The notes: a model not told the origin generated them from the letters alone. Shown: positions 19,250-31,200, counted from the stretch's first letter. The stretch is 64,000 nucleotides of DNA from JBAWWY01 sp037144355 (GCA_037144355.1 JBAWWY010000008.1:1-64000), one strand, 5' to 3'. Numbers and translations: made by a program.

Positions 19250-19963
19250 ATGAATATTAAAGATTTATTAATGGAAGAATTTATCAAGCAAAGCGATGGA
19301 AGAGAAAGCAATTCGTATCTGAATGAAATTTTCACTTTTCTCTACGAATTAAACGAAAAATATGCTACCTCAAACTATTTAGAAACTGTTTTAAACAAAG
19401 AAAAAATATCTGCAAGGAGTGATTCAATTAATAGTGCTTTAAAAACAGCATTGGAATTGATAAAAGAAAATATTAAATTCGACGCAATTGGTAGGAGGTA
19501 TTTGGAACATAGACTTTTAATAGAAGAAAATGAAAAGTTAAAATCATCAATCAGTCGAGCACAGGGCTTAATTGACGATGCTAATAATGAGAAAGAAAAG
19601 ATTAAGAAATCTACTATAAATGAAACTAGAAAGAAACTACAAATAGTAAGAGATAGGCTAGTTTCTAGTGCCAATACATCAAGCGCTTTAGGAGAGCAAA
19701 TAAATAACGGAGATGATACAAGTGTTATGATTGATACAATCAATAACATAATTTCAAGTATTTCTGAGATTACTGAAGAAATTACTGGCTTAGGATTATG
19801 GCCAGAAGAGGGTATAAAGCCAAATACTAAAATAATATTACATATTGAAAATAAGGATAAAGTAATAATTAAAGAAAAGACAACAAAGTATAAAAAATCT
19901 AAAAATATGGAAGCCCAAATTGAAAAAGAACCAGAACCGGAACCAGAACAAATATCACTTTAG
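19250..19963 (+). CDS. Coiled-coil protein, possible GrpE-like partner of Hsp70
   Basis: 237 residues with a long predicted coiled coil from about residue 85 to 145, followed by a helical segment (VMIDTINNIISSISEITEEI), a GLGLWPEEG turn and a charged tail ending in repeated Glu-Pro. It has a strong AAGGAGGAAG site and lies 14 bp before the Hsp70 gene. A long helix, then a small domain, next to an Hsp70 suggests a nucleotide exchange factor of GrpE type. The sequence match is too weak to be sure, so this is context-based inference. Confidence 0.45.
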   Translation: MNIKDLLMEEFIKQSDGRESNSYLNEIFTFLYELNEKYATSNYLETVLNKEKISARSDSINSALKTALELIKENIKFDAIGRRYLEHRLLIEENEKLKSSISRAQGLIDDANNEKEKIKKSTINETRKKLQIVRDRLVSSANTSSALGEQINNGDDTSVMIDTINNIISSISEITEEITGLGLWPEEGIKPNTKIILHIENKDKVIIKEKTTKYKKSKNMEAQIEKEPEPEPEQISL

Positions 19964-19977
19964 ACCGGAGGATACTT

Positions 19978-21627
19978 ATGATAAGCTACGGACTTGATTT
20001 AGGAACATCCAATTGTCTTGTTGCAAAAGTAGAAGAAAAGCTTGACGGGAGCTTCGAAGTAAAATGTCTCAATGATGATGAAGGCAATGAAAGCTTCCCG
20101 TCAATAGTGTATTTCGAGGACGAAAATAATTATAAAGTTGGGAGTCTTGCCGAAAACAAATTATATATTTATCCCGACAGTACTGTTGAACTTGTTAAAA
20201 TTCGTCTTGGGAAAACAACTGAAATACCTATTATAATAAACGGAAATATAATTAACAAATCACCTCAAGAGATTTCTGCTTACCTTCTTAGGCACTTCAA
20301 TAAATTGCACAATAATCAGATAAAATCTGCCTTAATAACTGTTCCAGCATTTTTTGACCAAACGCAGAAAGACGCTACAATGCAAGCAGGAATTGCAGCA
20401 GGGATGAGAATTGAAGGCTTAATTGAAGAACCAACAGCTGCTATCATGTACCACCTTTTTGATCAGTATGTAAAAAAGGGCATAGAATGGTTCTCATCTG
20501 ATGCGCATAAAAATATTCTTGTGTTTGATTTCGGAGGGGGGACGTTAGACCTATCATTAATAAAGGTATGTTATGCAAATGGCGCAATTACACCTGAAGT
20601 TCTTGAAATTGGTGGAGATCCTGAATTGGGAGGAAATATTATAGATTTTATTTTTACTGATTTAGTTCTCCAGAATATAGCCAATGAATATGTAAATGAT
20701 AAATTTATTCAAGAAGTAAAAATCGCTTTTGAAAATTATTATATAAATTATTTAGATCATAAAATATTAAAATTTTCTGAAGATGTGAGTATTGATGTTA
20801 AGCAATATATATTTAGACTTAAGAGAAATATTGAGCAAGCAAAAATCAAACTCTCAACTGAGAAAAGCGTAAAAATATCTTTTGAAGGCATTTATAAACC
20901 AATAATCGTTACTAGGGAAGATTTTGAAGAGGAAGTATTGGGGGATAGCAAGCTAAGCATAAAAACAAGGATTGCAGATGTTTTAAAGGGAATTAGCAAA
21001 AAACGCTTGCCTATCTCACAAGTAATATTAATAGGAGGTAGTTCTCAAATTCCATATGTAAGGGAATTAATATTTAATGTATTTTCAAGTATCGGTGGCA
21101 TCACAAAAGAAAAAATTATACATTCAGATGATTTCAATAAGGCAGTTGCAAAAGGTGCAGCAATACAAGCTGCACTTAAAAATGGGACTATTATACCCCC
21201 CTTTGCTCAAAATAAGTGTAATAGCATTGTTTCAAGGGATATTGAAATATATCATGCTGGTAAATCAAGCGTTTTTATACCAAAGGGGACGGAATATCCA
21301 TTTTTGGAAAAGAAAGAATTTGCAATTAAAGTTGGACATGCATTAAACGACAGAATTGATCTCTGCTTTAATGAGATAATTGAAAAAGAAAAAGTGGAGA
21401 AAAAAGAAATATGCCAATTTTCATTTTTTCTGCCACTTTACTACACAAATGATCAAATAATGCTTAGTATGGATATAAACGACGCGGGTTTATACCAAAT
21501 AGGAGCTATGCACACAAATACAATGGAATCAGTAGAATTTGAACCGACAAAGAGATTTTCATTATCGGAGGCAGAATTGAATGAGTTAGTTGAGAACCTA
21601 AAGGGGAAGAAAGATATAAGTAAGTAG
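19978..21627 (+). CDS. Hsp70-family protein
   Basis: This 549-residue protein has the full actin-like ATPase domain. The phosphate-1 loop is YGLDLGTSN (residues 4-12), the phosphate-2 loop is FDFGGGTLDLS near 184-194, and the adenosine motif is ILIGGSSQIP near 352. The substrate-binding region is short (about 140 residues), and the protein lacks the lid and the typical DnaK tail. It is therefore a divergent Hsp70 and not the housekeeping chaperone. It sits inside the phosphorothioation island after a coiled-coil protein and before the SNF2 helicase. It may assemble or switch the effector complex, or sense its state by nucleotide cycling; that is inference. Confidence 0.88.
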   Translation: MISYGLDLGTSNCLVAKVEEKLDGSFEVKCLNDDEGNESFPSIVYFEDENNYKVGSLAENKLYIYPDSTVELVKIRLGKTTEIPIIINGNIINKSPQEISAYLLRHFNKLHNNQIKSALITVPAFFDQTQKDATMQAGIAAGMRIEGLIEEPTAAIMYHLFDQYVKKGIEWFSSDAHKNILVFDFGGGTLDLSLIKVCYANGAITPEVLEIGGDPELGGNIIDFIFTDLVLQNIANEYVNDKFIQEVKIAFENYYINYLDHKILKFSEDVSIDVKQYIFRLKRNIEQAKIKLSTEKSVKISFEGIYKPIIVTREDFEEEVLGDSKLSIKTRIADVLKGISKKRLPISQVILIGGSSQIPYVRELIFNVFSSIGGITKEKIIHSDDFNKAVAKGAAIQAALKNGTIIPPFAQNKCNSIVSRDIEIYHAGKSSVFIPKGTEYPFLEKKEFAIKVGHALNDRIDLCFNEIIEKEKVEKKEICQFSFFLPLYYTNDQIMLSMDINDAGLYQIGAMHTNTMESVEFEPTKRFSLSEAELNELVENLKGKKDISK

Positions 21628-21658
21628 CTATTTACCACGCCGAAAGAGGTTAAGCAAT

Positions 21659-24600
21659 ATGTTAAAAAAGGGAATGTATGTAAGGTGCGCTTATGACGAA
21701 GATCCACAAAACCCAAGAGATTTTATATTAGGCCAAATAGAATTTGCTGATTTAGTTAATGATAAAATTACAGTAGTTTTCCATGATCTTTTTAGATTAA
21801 GAGATTTCTTCAAATTTCTTCCAAACAGAGTGATTTACAAAGCAAATAAACTTCAAAGAAGCTGCATTTTAGACAATACAATTATTAATTATAAGGGTTT
21901 TAAGGTTAAAATAATAACAACTTCCAGGAAACCTAGCTCAGATTATGAATACTATGATTATTATATTGAATTTATGAAAGATGGAGAAACAAGAACTGGG
22001 ATTGTATGCGAGACAGAAATCCTAGCTTCTCTAAACAGGTCTAATTTTAACCCAATATATCAAATGCTAAATTATGAATTGCAAAACCCAAGATGGTATT
22101 TAAATCGCAGAATTGTTAGTGAATCATTGAATATGATTGATAATGCGCCATATGGATTCAAGAACCTCCTTGGGACAAGAGTACATTTATTTTCACATCA
22201 AATAGATACAATTATTAGAGCTTTATCAGAAAATCCTTGCAGATTAATGCTTGCTGATGAAGTAGGACTTGGAAAAACTATCGAAGCATGTTCAATTGTT
22301 AAATGTAAAATAGATAAGTCACCTAAGACTAAAGTTATATTTATTATTCCTGACACTCTTATTTATCAGTGGCAAACAGAGCTTTCTTTTAAATTCTGGT
22401 TCAATATACCAATATGGGGAGTGGATGAAATAAGCGAGCCTAAACTCCTTATAGTTTCAACAAGCGATTTTGTAAAAAATGAAAAAACAATAAAAAGACT
22501 TGCTAATTGGGACATGTGTGTTGTAGATGAAACTCATAAATTACTTAACAATAATAATCTTTATACTTCAGTTTACAATTTTTCCGGCGATGTAAAAGAG
22601 CTTCTTCTTCTTAGTGCCACACCAATCTTACAACGCGAAGATGAATATTATAGATTACTTAAAATATTGAATCCCAAACGTTTCGATACTATCAATTTGA
22701 CTCAATTTACTAACTTAATGGAAAAGCAACGCAAGATAAGGGATCTTGTATATGACATGATGAAAGACCTTTCTGATTATAATGAATATAATTTATCAGG
22801 CGACTTTATTAATAAGCTTAGAAAAATCAATCAAGAGATATGTGATGAAAAGCTTTCAGTACTAATTATGAACATCGATGGGGATTCTGATGATAAAGGT
22901 ATAAAATATGCTAGGCTATCCCTTGCATATATTGCAGAGTTTTATCAATTAGAGAAAAACATTATTAGGCACAGAAGAACTGAAATCGAAAATGAAAATA
23001 CTACAAGAAAATTAATTATGAAACCATATCAAATGAGGGGCGCTGATGTAGATTTCAATGAAGAAAATTGTTCGTCAAAAGTTCTTGATTATGTAGATTA
23101 TATTTTCTCATCACACTTAGAACCAAAACACGAATTATTCGAGTATGCAAAAAAAATACTTAGCGCATTCTTTAGCTCACCTTATGCGTTGGAAGTGGTG
23201 CTAAAAGAAAGAAGCAATATAAAGTCTGAATTATTGGATAACGAAAATGATTATCTTGAAAATATAAAGTTGTTAAATATAAAGTGGAAAAGGGCAACAA
23301 ATCAAGAGATAAGTAATATTAAAGATGTATCTGATGAAATAGAATCATTCTACAGTAGATTTGCAAATGTTATTGACTTTATTGACCAGGAGGATTTGGA
23401 AAAGAATAAAAAATATATTATTTTTACAACTTTTACAGAAACAGCGCTGAAACTTGAAGAATGTTTCGAATCTTTTTTTGGCACAAACTCGACATCTTCA
23501 TTTCATTCGAATAAAACAAGAGAAGCAATGCAAGAATCGGCAACAATATTTCAAAACGATGATCTTTGTAGATTTATTATTTGTGATGAATCAGGGGGTG
23601 AAGGTCGTAACTTTCAGATTGCAGATTATATAATACATTTTGACTTACCATGGTCTCCAGCATTAATTGAACAAAGAATTGGAAGGCTTGATAGGATAGG
23701 AAGAGAACTAGGAAAAGATGTTATATCAATTGTATTTTTTACCGAGAATACAATCGAAAATGATTTGTTTAGCATCTATAGCAATGGACTTAATATGTTT
23801 GATGAATCATTATGTGGAATGGAGATAATATTTGAAGAATTAAATGATTTAATTACTAACTCATTTATTAGCGATGCAAAATTTGGATTAGGTAAATTAC
23901 TTGGGAATGTTAAGGAATTCTACAATAAAATGAAATCGGAAGTTGAAAGAGAAAGATACTTTGATTTGGCAAGACAACTTGATCCGTTTTTACAAAAAAA
24001 GTTAAATGAGCTAATAATCAAATTTACCGAGAACGATGGAAAAAGATTGATGGATACAATGTTGATATGGCCATCTATGGCAGGATTCGAGAACGTTACA
24101 GTTACAAATGCATATAAAGATGGATATAAAATAATAAAAGTTGACACAACACAATTAAATGCGCGTAGCATGTTCAATTCTTTATACTTCCCTCCTAGAA
24201 TGGATGAGCTGATTAGCCGAGCGAGATACAAAAATGATATTTGGGGTACGTTTTCAAGGGCTGCGGCTATAAAACATGAAAATTTAGGTTTTTTTGCACC
24301 TTTTAATCCATTCTTTGATAGCATCACAAGAAATGCAGAAGAATGTTATAAAGGAAGATGTTGCGCATTTTTATATTCAAATTGCGAAATTGAATGGATT
24401 GGATTAATAACAACCTGGAATATAAACTATAATCCAATAAAACTAATTGAAAAGGGATATCCTTTAGAGATTTATACATTGATTAGCAGATTTATTTATA
24501 ACAAGCAGGTAATTAACACCGCGCCATTGAATATTAAGTGGGATTCAATAAGTGAATACAACATTCTGAGGCAACTAGAAGAAGTAACGCATAAAAGACC

Positions 24601-24931
24601 AATGCATCTCGGAAAACGAGAAAATGGAATGATTAATGCATTTAAAAATAAATATCCAAAGGTGAATTGGGAAAAGTATGTGAAAGCTGCATACAAAACC
24701 GGCAAAGGTATTGCAGCGGAGCAAGCTAAAATTTTTACTGATATAACAAGAGCGAGAGAAGAACTTGACAACCAATTCAACTCAAAGAAAGCAAGAGAGA
24801 TATTCTATGGGATAAATGATATTAATACATATTGCTTAACTCAAGACATTATAGAAGCACTGATTTATGGATTAACAAACCCAATAATAGAATTAGATTC
24901 TATTGCATTTACTGTTTTTAAAAAGGGGTGA
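21659..24931 (+). CDS. SNF2-family helicase, DpdE-like
   Basis: A 1090-residue SWI2/SNF2 ATPase of the RapA-like group. Walker A is DEVGLGKTIE near residue 200, the Walker B box is DETH near 290, LLLSATP is near 320, and the C-terminal helicase lobe ends in QRIGRLDRIG near 675. About 400 residues of unassigned C-terminal sequence follow. Such motors translocate on double-stranded DNA and remodel bound proteins. It is the first of five genes whose order, sizes and domains match DpdE-F-G-H-I of 7-deazaguanine DNA modification islands. The SNF2 assignment is solid; the DpdE relation is from memory of that cluster and needs a profile search. Confidence 0.82.
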   Translation: MLKKGMYVRCAYDEDPQNPRDFILGQIEFADLVNDKITVVFHDLFRLRDFFKFLPNRVIYKANKLQRSCILDNTIINYKGFKVKIITTSRKPSSDYEYYDYYIEFMKDGETRTGIVCETEILASLNRSNFNPIYQMLNYELQNPRWYLNRRIVSESLNMIDNAPYGFKNLLGTRVHLFSHQIDTIIRALSENPCRLMLADEVGLGKTIEACSIVKCKIDKSPKTKVIFIIPDTLIYQWQTELSFKFWFNIPIWGVDEISEPKLLIVSTSDFVKNEKTIKRLANWDMCVVDETHKLLNNNNLYTSVYNFSGDVKELLLLSATPILQREDEYYRLLKILNPKRFDTINLTQFTNLMEKQRKIRDLVYDMMKDLSDYNEYNLSGDFINKLRKINQEICDEKLSVLIMNIDGDSDDKGIKYARLSLAYIAEFYQLEKNIIRHRRTEIENENTTRKLIMKPYQMRGADVDFNEENCSSKVLDYVDYIFSSHLEPKHELFEYAKKILSAFFSSPYALEVVLKERSNIKSELLDNENDYLENIKLLNIKWKRATNQEISNIKDVSDEIESFYSRFANVIDFIDQEDLEKNKKYIIFTTFTETALKLEECFESFFGTNSTSSFHSNKTREAMQESATIFQNDDLCRFIICDESGGEGRNFQIADYIIHFDLPWSPALIEQRIGRLDRIGRELGKDVISIVFFTENTIENDLFSIYSNGLNMFDESLCGMEIIFEELNDLITNSFISDAKFGLGKLLGNVKEFYNKMKSEVERERYFDLARQLDPFLQKKLNELIIKFTENDGKRLMDTMLIWPSMAGFENVTVTNAYKDGYKIIKVDTTQLNARSMFNSLYFPPRMDELISRARYKNDIWGTFSRAAAIKHENLGFFAPFNPFFDSITRNAEECYKGRCCAFLYSNCEIEWIGLITTWNINYNPIKLIEKGYPLEIYTLISRFIYNKQVINTAPLNIKWDSISEYNILRQLEEVTHKRPMHLGKRENGMINAFKNKYPKVNWEKYVKAAYKTGKGIAAEQAKIFTDITRAREELDNQFNSKKAREIFYGINDINTYCLTQDIIEALIYGLTNPIIELDSIAFTVFKKG

Positions 24932-24939
24932 GTGATTAG

Positions 24940-27432
24940 ATGGAGCCAACAATCCTATTAATTCAAAAAGTTATATTTAATGATTTAGACGTTGATATTG
25001 CTATCGGTAAAATTGATAGTTTAATAAGCGATGCAAATGAGCCTCTAAAATATAGATGCGTGCTAAGAGCACTGAAATCATTAAAAGAAGATAACATCGT
25101 TGACTTTTGCGGTCACATAAGACAATGCATGCAATATTTTCAAAGTGGAATTTTAATCTCAAATGAATTGTACGATAAAATTTACATGCACAAAATGCCA
25201 TTTGGTTTTATTTTTGACACGACCAATAATAATATTGAATTGACTATAGAAGTTAATATTGCTAATGATATTGATGACTTAAGATCTTCATATTCAAATA
25301 TTAAAAGTAGGAGAACAAAAAAGTCATTTGGAGATGGGACGTTATATAGATATTTAGGATATGAAAATTATACTTCCTTATCTCAAAAGATGTTAATTTA
25401 TGTAATTTCAAATATGAAAAAAAATGAAACATTACTAGCTTGTTTGCCAACTGGGGGAGGGAAAAGCCTTGCCTGGCAACTACCGGCGCTATCAAACATG
25501 TATGACGGCCTAATTATTGTGGTTGTTCCAACTATTGCACTTGCAATAGATCACGAAATCTCAACAAAGCAATTATATGCTAAGTGCGAATTCTCTTCAA
25601 CATTTTGCGCTGCATATTATTCAGGGATTGATCAAAAAAATAAAAACAGGATTTTTGAAGGGATTGATAACAACACACTTTCAATTTTATATATTTCGCC
25701 TGAGGCTTTGATGCATAAAGAATTTAAAGAAAAAATCCTTGCATCGGCAAAAAATTCTAAAATAAGTGCACTTGTTATCGATGAAGCACACTTGGTCGTT
25801 AGCTGGGGGATTAAATTTAGACCTGAATTTCAACTTCTAGGATCGTTTCGAAATCAGATTAAAGAGCTTTCTGAGTCAGGGCTAAAAACAATATTGCTGT
25901 CGGCAACATTAACTATGGAAGACACAGAAATATTAAAAATAATTTTCGATGATGACTTTCTGACTGAATTCAGGGCCGATGAATTAAGACCAGAGCCTAA
26001 ATTTTATATGCATAAATGTAATGATGAGGAAGAAAGGAAGGATATACTGGTTAAACTTGTTAAACAAGCGCCAAAACCTTTAATCGTTTACACTAGTAGA
26101 CCTGAAATTGCCAAAACTTATTATAATAAATTAAAAGAATTAGGGTTTTCCTACTTGGAGTTATTCACCGGTGAAACCAAAAATAGCGATAGGGAGAGAA
26201 TACTTGAACAATGGAGAAAAGACGAAATTGATATAATTATTGCAACGTCAGCATTTGGTATGGGAGTTGATAAAGAAGACATCAGGACAATAATAACTTC
26301 CTATATACCAGAAAATGTGAGTAGATACTATCAAGAAATAGGAAGGGCTGGGAGGGATGGATGCACGTCCCTTTGCTACTGGTTGATTAATGAAACTGAG
26401 GATAATGAAATTATAAACAACTTAACTAAATCCTCAATATTAACGGTCGATAATATTGTAAAAAGATGGAAAGCAATGTATTCAAACGCTAAGGCAGGAG
26501 AAGGCCCAAATAAAGTATGGTTAGATGTTAAGATTGCGCCAGAACATCTTAAATATGAAACTACAGGACAACAAAATGCCGGTTGGAATAAAGATGTAAT
26601 AATATTCATGCTAAAAAGCAATCTTCTTAGGATAATAGATGTTGATATTTCGAGTAATAATGGCTATAAAATGCTTGTTGAATTGGTGCAAATATCCATA
26701 CTTGAGAATTCGGAAAAGTTATCAACATATCTTACAAATTTTAGAGCCAATGAAAGAACAAGGATAAGCGAAGGAATAAAGTCTATAAAAAAATTGATAA
26801 AAAGCGCAAAAAAGAACTGTTTCTCAACAATATTTATAGATGAATTCCCATATGCACAGGAAGTTTGTAGTGGCTGCCCTTACTGTAGAAACAAGTCCTT
26901 CGGGATTGCTTTCAAAGAGGGTAAAATTGGAATCAAAAGTAGTAAAGATAATATCTTAGATACTAATTTAATAAATTTTAATACGCCTTTTCAACAAATT
27001 GTTATTTCAAATAAGCAAATATTACTTCAAAATAGTGTTTATATAAAGGCTGATAAATATACAGAGTGTTTTAGCTATTTAATAAAAAACAAAGTAAATA
27101 TTATAATTACACCAAATATTACAAAAGGAGAGGATATACTTGAGGCTATATCCATTTACGAATTTAACGCATACATGATATTAACATTAGATGAATTTAT
27201 GAAAATCGGATATAAATGGCTTAATGGTGTATGCGCAATTATTTATAATGAAAATGAATATCTAACTGATAAATATTTTGACTTTTCAAATAAATATATT
27301 GCAAAAAATCAAGCCAATCGCATAATTCATATTGGCCCATCTTCTCAATATATTAAGTCGGAAGAGAAGCGTTTAAGCGATTTAGCTGACATTGAAATAA
27401 GTTATAATTTTTATGTTGAAGGGGGAAAATAA
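24940..27432 (+). CDS. RecQ-like helicase, DpdF-like
   Basis: An 830-residue superfamily 2 helicase. Walker A is TGGGKSLAWQ near residue 171, the DEAH box is VIDEAHLVVSWG near 281, motif V is ATSAFGMGVDK, and motif VI is EIGRAGRDG near 468, all RecQ-like. A cysteine cluster, CSGCPYC, near residue 643 probably binds zinc. The N-terminal 150 residues are not assigned. It begins 8 bp after the SNF2 stop behind AAAGGGG. In size and position it corresponds to DpdF. It probably unwinds DNA during effector action. Confidence 0.82.
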   Translation: MEPTILLIQKVIFNDLDVDIAIGKIDSLISDANEPLKYRCVLRALKSLKEDNIVDFCGHIRQCMQYFQSGILISNELYDKIYMHKMPFGFIFDTTNNNIELTIEVNIANDIDDLRSSYSNIKSRRTKKSFGDGTLYRYLGYENYTSLSQKMLIYVISNMKKNETLLACLPTGGGKSLAWQLPALSNMYDGLIIVVVPTIALAIDHEISTKQLYAKCEFSSTFCAAYYSGIDQKNKNRIFEGIDNNTLSILYISPEALMHKEFKEKILASAKNSKISALVIDEAHLVVSWGIKFRPEFQLLGSFRNQIKELSESGLKTILLSATLTMEDTEILKIIFDDDFLTEFRADELRPEPKFYMHKCNDEEERKDILVKLVKQAPKPLIVYTSRPEIAKTYYNKLKELGFSYLELFTGETKNSDRERILEQWRKDEIDIIIATSAFGMGVDKEDIRTIITSYIPENVSRYYQEIGRAGRDGCTSLCYWLINETEDNEIINNLTKSSILTVDNIVKRWKAMYSNAKAGEGPNKVWLDVKIAPEHLKYETTGQQNAGWNKDVIIFMLKSNLLRIIDVDISSNNGYKMLVELVQISILENSEKLSTYLTNFRANERTRISEGIKSIKKLIKSAKKNCFSTIFIDEFPYAQEVCSGCPYCRNKSFGIAFKEGKIGIKSSKDNILDTNLINFNTPFQQIVISNKQILLQNSVYIKADKYTECFSYLIKNKVNIIITPNITKGEDILEAISIYEFNAYMILTLDEFMKIGYKWLNGVCAIIYNENEYLTDKYFDFSNKYIAKNQANRIIHIGPSSQYIKSEEKRLSDLADIEISYNFYVEGGK

Positions 27433-27434
27433 TT

Positions 27435-28229
27435 ATGATTATTGCAGACTCATTAAGGCAAGAATGCATGCCAGAAATGGTCTATATTATTTGTAAGCTT
27501 GCAGGAGCAAAAGATAAATATAGAAAAGAAGAATTTAAAAAATTAATAACGTTAGGCCATGAAAATACTACAGCATATGATAGGGTTTTTAAGTTTTCAT
27601 TGGATTGCAATTTCATTAAATTAATAAATGGTGAAAAAGTATCTACTGATTTTACAGAAGAACAATTAAGAAATTTTAATATTCTTAGGTTTACTATTGC
27701 AGATAATATTTTTAAAGAAAAGGATACGGCATTTACACTATTAGTAAAATGGTATCTTGGTCAACAAAGTAATGTGTTTAGTTATAAGTCCGCAGAAGAA
27801 CTAAAAAATAAAATACCTAGGGAAATTGAGTTTGGAATTAACATAGAAAAAGACTTTATTTTAGGCTTCAGATATTGGGCTGTGGCACTTGGATTAGCTA
27901 CATTCCAAAAGGCAGGGGCTGGTTCAACATTAGTATTTGGGTGCAATAATAATATTTGTGATTGGTTGAAATTTAAGAAACCATTTGAAAGTGGTAAAAA
28001 AATTCCAGTCAAAATGTTCATCAATCAATTAATTATTGATTCACCACAATATCTTAATACAATAAAAGATAATCGAATCAAGCAAAGCTTATCAATGGCA
28101 CTACGGATATTAAATAACCAGAAAATTATAGAATTAAAATATATCCCTGATACTAGTGATATATGGCACTTAACAAATTCAATACAATATCCGGAAACAA
28201 ATATGATTTCAGAAATAATTGTGAGGTAA
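27435..28229 (+). CDS. Unknown protein, DpdG-like by position
   Basis: This 264-residue protein has no recognisable catalytic motif. Its first 70 residues look like a helical, winged-helix-type domain and the rest is mixed. The start ATG follows GAAGGGGG and lies 2 bp after the RecQ stop. Length and position between a RecQ-like helicase and a large P-loop ATPase match DpdG of Dpd islands. No function can be proposed from the residues alone. Confidence 0.55.
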   Translation: MIIADSLRQECMPEMVYIICKLAGAKDKYRKEEFKKLITLGHENTTAYDRVFKFSLDCNFIKLINGEKVSTDFTEEQLRNFNILRFTIADNIFKEKDTAFTLLVKWYLGQQSNVFSYKSAEELKNKIPREIEFGINIEKDFILGFRYWAVALGLATFQKAGAGSTLVFGCNNNICDWLKFKKPFESGKKIPVKMFINQLIIDSPQYLNTIKDNRIKQSLSMALRILNNQKIIELKYIPDTSDIWHLTNSIQYPETNMISEIIVR

Positions 28230-28234
28230 AATTT

Positions 28235-31200
28235 ATGGATGCGCAAAGGCTGAAAAGATTAAGTCAAGTTATTCAAACTGAAGCAACAACACCTTCAATC
28301 GCTGATTTTCTTGCGACTCACATTCCTTTTGAGAATTTATATTTACAAAAGGGAACTGGATCCAAAGAGGACTCGCTCAATGAAAATAAGCTTTTCCAGG
28401 AAATAATATGTGATAGTCCTGAAGAACATAAACTCATTCTTATCCAGGGAAGTAATGGGTCTGGAAAATCTCACTTAATTAGATGGCTTAAAGAAAAATA
28501 TCAAAAGCAGGCAAATGAAAAAGAAGTTGTTTTATTAATTTCACGAGCGCACAACACTCTTCAAGATGCATTAAAACAGATTATAGATGCTGATTTATTC
28601 CCTGAAGAAATAAAGGAGAATGAACTTAGAATTATCAGAAATGCAAAAGGAAATATTACTGGGGAAGAATTAAAGAAAACGATAAATTTTAATTTTACAC
28701 TTGAAATTGATAAAGATAAGGAAGCGGGAAATGATTTATTAGACGAAAGATATAGAGATTGGCTCAAAAGCTACTTAACTGATGAGTATATAATTAATAC
28801 CTTTTTACTTGTGGACAATGGCCCATTAAGTAAAATTTGCGCAAAACTTGGAACAAAAGAAGACGGAACTATTAATCAAAATGAAGATCAGATCTTTGCA
28901 GCCAAGGATTTCAAAATAACATTACAACAAATTAAACAGAATCTTGATATTGCAAATGCAGGAGCTGCAGGAAATACAATTAGACTAGCTGAGAAATTTG
29001 CTACGGAAGGCGAAGGAAGCGAACTAAGAAACAAGGTTGCTGAATATCTCAACTCTAAAGTATCATCAGTTATTCAACGAAGCCTAAATCTTGAATCGGC
29101 TGACTTTAAGAACTTATTTGCATCATTAAGAAGTATATTGAAAAAGCAAGGTAACAAGTTGACTTTGTTTATAGAGGATATTACATCGTTTTCTGGATTA
29201 GATAATGCATTGATGGAAGTTTTGATAACAAACCACTCAGCAGAAGGAAATGGTGAGTTTTGTAGAATCAGTTCCATATGCGGAGCGACAACTAGCTTCT
29301 ATTGGAATAGCATTCCTGATAATATTAAAGATCGAGTAACACATAATATACTAATTAAAGAAGAAGCCATGCTTGGAAACAAGAAGCAACTTTCATATTT
29401 TGCAGCAAAGTATATAAATGCAATAAATTTAGATGAAAAAATTATTTGCGATTGGGCTAACAAAGGAGCATACGAAGAGGCAATACCAATTGCTAAATTA
29501 CCTGAATATCCATGGGCAATAGTCTCGCAGCAGGAAAAGGATTTTTCCATATTCCCATTCAATGAGACTGCGTTATGGAACCTATACCAGAGCCTCGATG
29601 TTGCACGAAGGACACCACGAGTATTTTTAAAAAATGTTATTTTGCACGTACTTTCGATGTGGGTTACTGATCCAGAAGGATTTCTTTTAAATGAGTCTAG
29701 GTTCACACTGGATAGTCAACCGATTCCAAGGTGGAAAATTATTCATTATACTGAAAGCAATAAAAAAATTGACCCAAATACTGCAACACAAAGAGGAATA
29801 CTTTTAAGGCTATGGGGGGATACGACTACAGAACTCAGAAATGGAATGCTAGGGGGATTGCCAAAATCTTTATTTGAGACATTTAAGGTACCATCAAACA
29901 TATCTGGAGAAATTGAAATAACTACAAATTCAATTGAACAAATAGATGTTGCGCCTGATTCAAACCCGATACCAATTATAGCAAATAACTCAGATTATAA
30001 TAAGGTTGAAGAGGATATTCTTAATTGGTTTAACAATAAGGCTATATTAATTTCTCACATAGAGTTAAGAGACTTACTCAAAGATTTTATTGTGGCTTCA
30101 ATAAATTGGGAGGTTGAAGAAGTTAACGAAATCCTTGTTAATGCATATATAAATACAAGGTTAAGAGTTCATATCAGAGGGCAAAATGTAGAGGTCAGTA
30201 GCGGATTTATCTTAGAACGTCAAGAAGAATCCATGTATTTACTAATTTCGTTGGCAGCTTGGAAATATCTAGGCGACTATACCTGGAATTTTGAAAGTAG
30301 CGAAGATTACTTAGTTACCGTATTATCCTGGATAGAAAACAATAAAAATAAAATTATATCTATTGTAAAATCACCGGACCTAATAAGTACAGATTGGAAT
30401 TTATCATTATGGAATGTCGCAGCGGTCTACCTAATAAAGGCAATATTTTCAGGTGTTGATACTACAAATACAAATGAAGCATTACTGTTAAAGTTGTTTG
30501 CTGAAGAAAATAATTTTGAATATAATTATAAACATGGCGAAATTTGGGGTACTATGGCGAAAGAAATAAGTACTAAGGAAGTATACAGGGAGACAACATT
30601 ATCTAGCGCAAAGAACTACTTTAGCAAAACAATAGGGTCTGCAGAAGTCGGACAAACTAGATATACAATTGTAGATGCTTTTGAAATCCTTAAACAAATT
30701 GAATTACTTAGATCAATTAATTGGGATCTAAAAACTTTACAGATTAATATATTAAGGAAGGAACAATCTTTATGGTATTTCTCAATAAATTGTATAAATG
30801 AGTTCTCTGAATCAATTGAAAAAGCAATTAATGAAGAAGTTCAGCTTTCAAATGACTATCTACAAATATTCAATGAAGCTCTTGGAGAAAATTCTAATGA
30901 AGAAGTTGTCAAATTGTCGCTACAAAGTATAAACGATTATTTAAAATTTCTGAATAATCCACTTAATTTGAACTATAACGAAAGTGACTATTTTAATATT
31001 TCTAGGTCTGATTCATATGGGGCATTTTACAAAGCAATAGAAAATGCTAGAGCCTTATGTAAGAAAGTTGAAATGCCAATAAAACTATTTGAGATTTCGA
31101 AGAATCCTTTTGATGAAATAGAAAAGTATAAAAGAATATTGACAAACTTTAATAAACTTGTAAATGAGAAGAATATTATATTTATTAGCAGTTTGGATAA

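Noticed and set aside
21659..24931. DISARM or Druantia helicase
   Set aside because: No DrmB (DUF1998) or DruE-type gene accompanies it, and the neighbours match the Dpd layout better.
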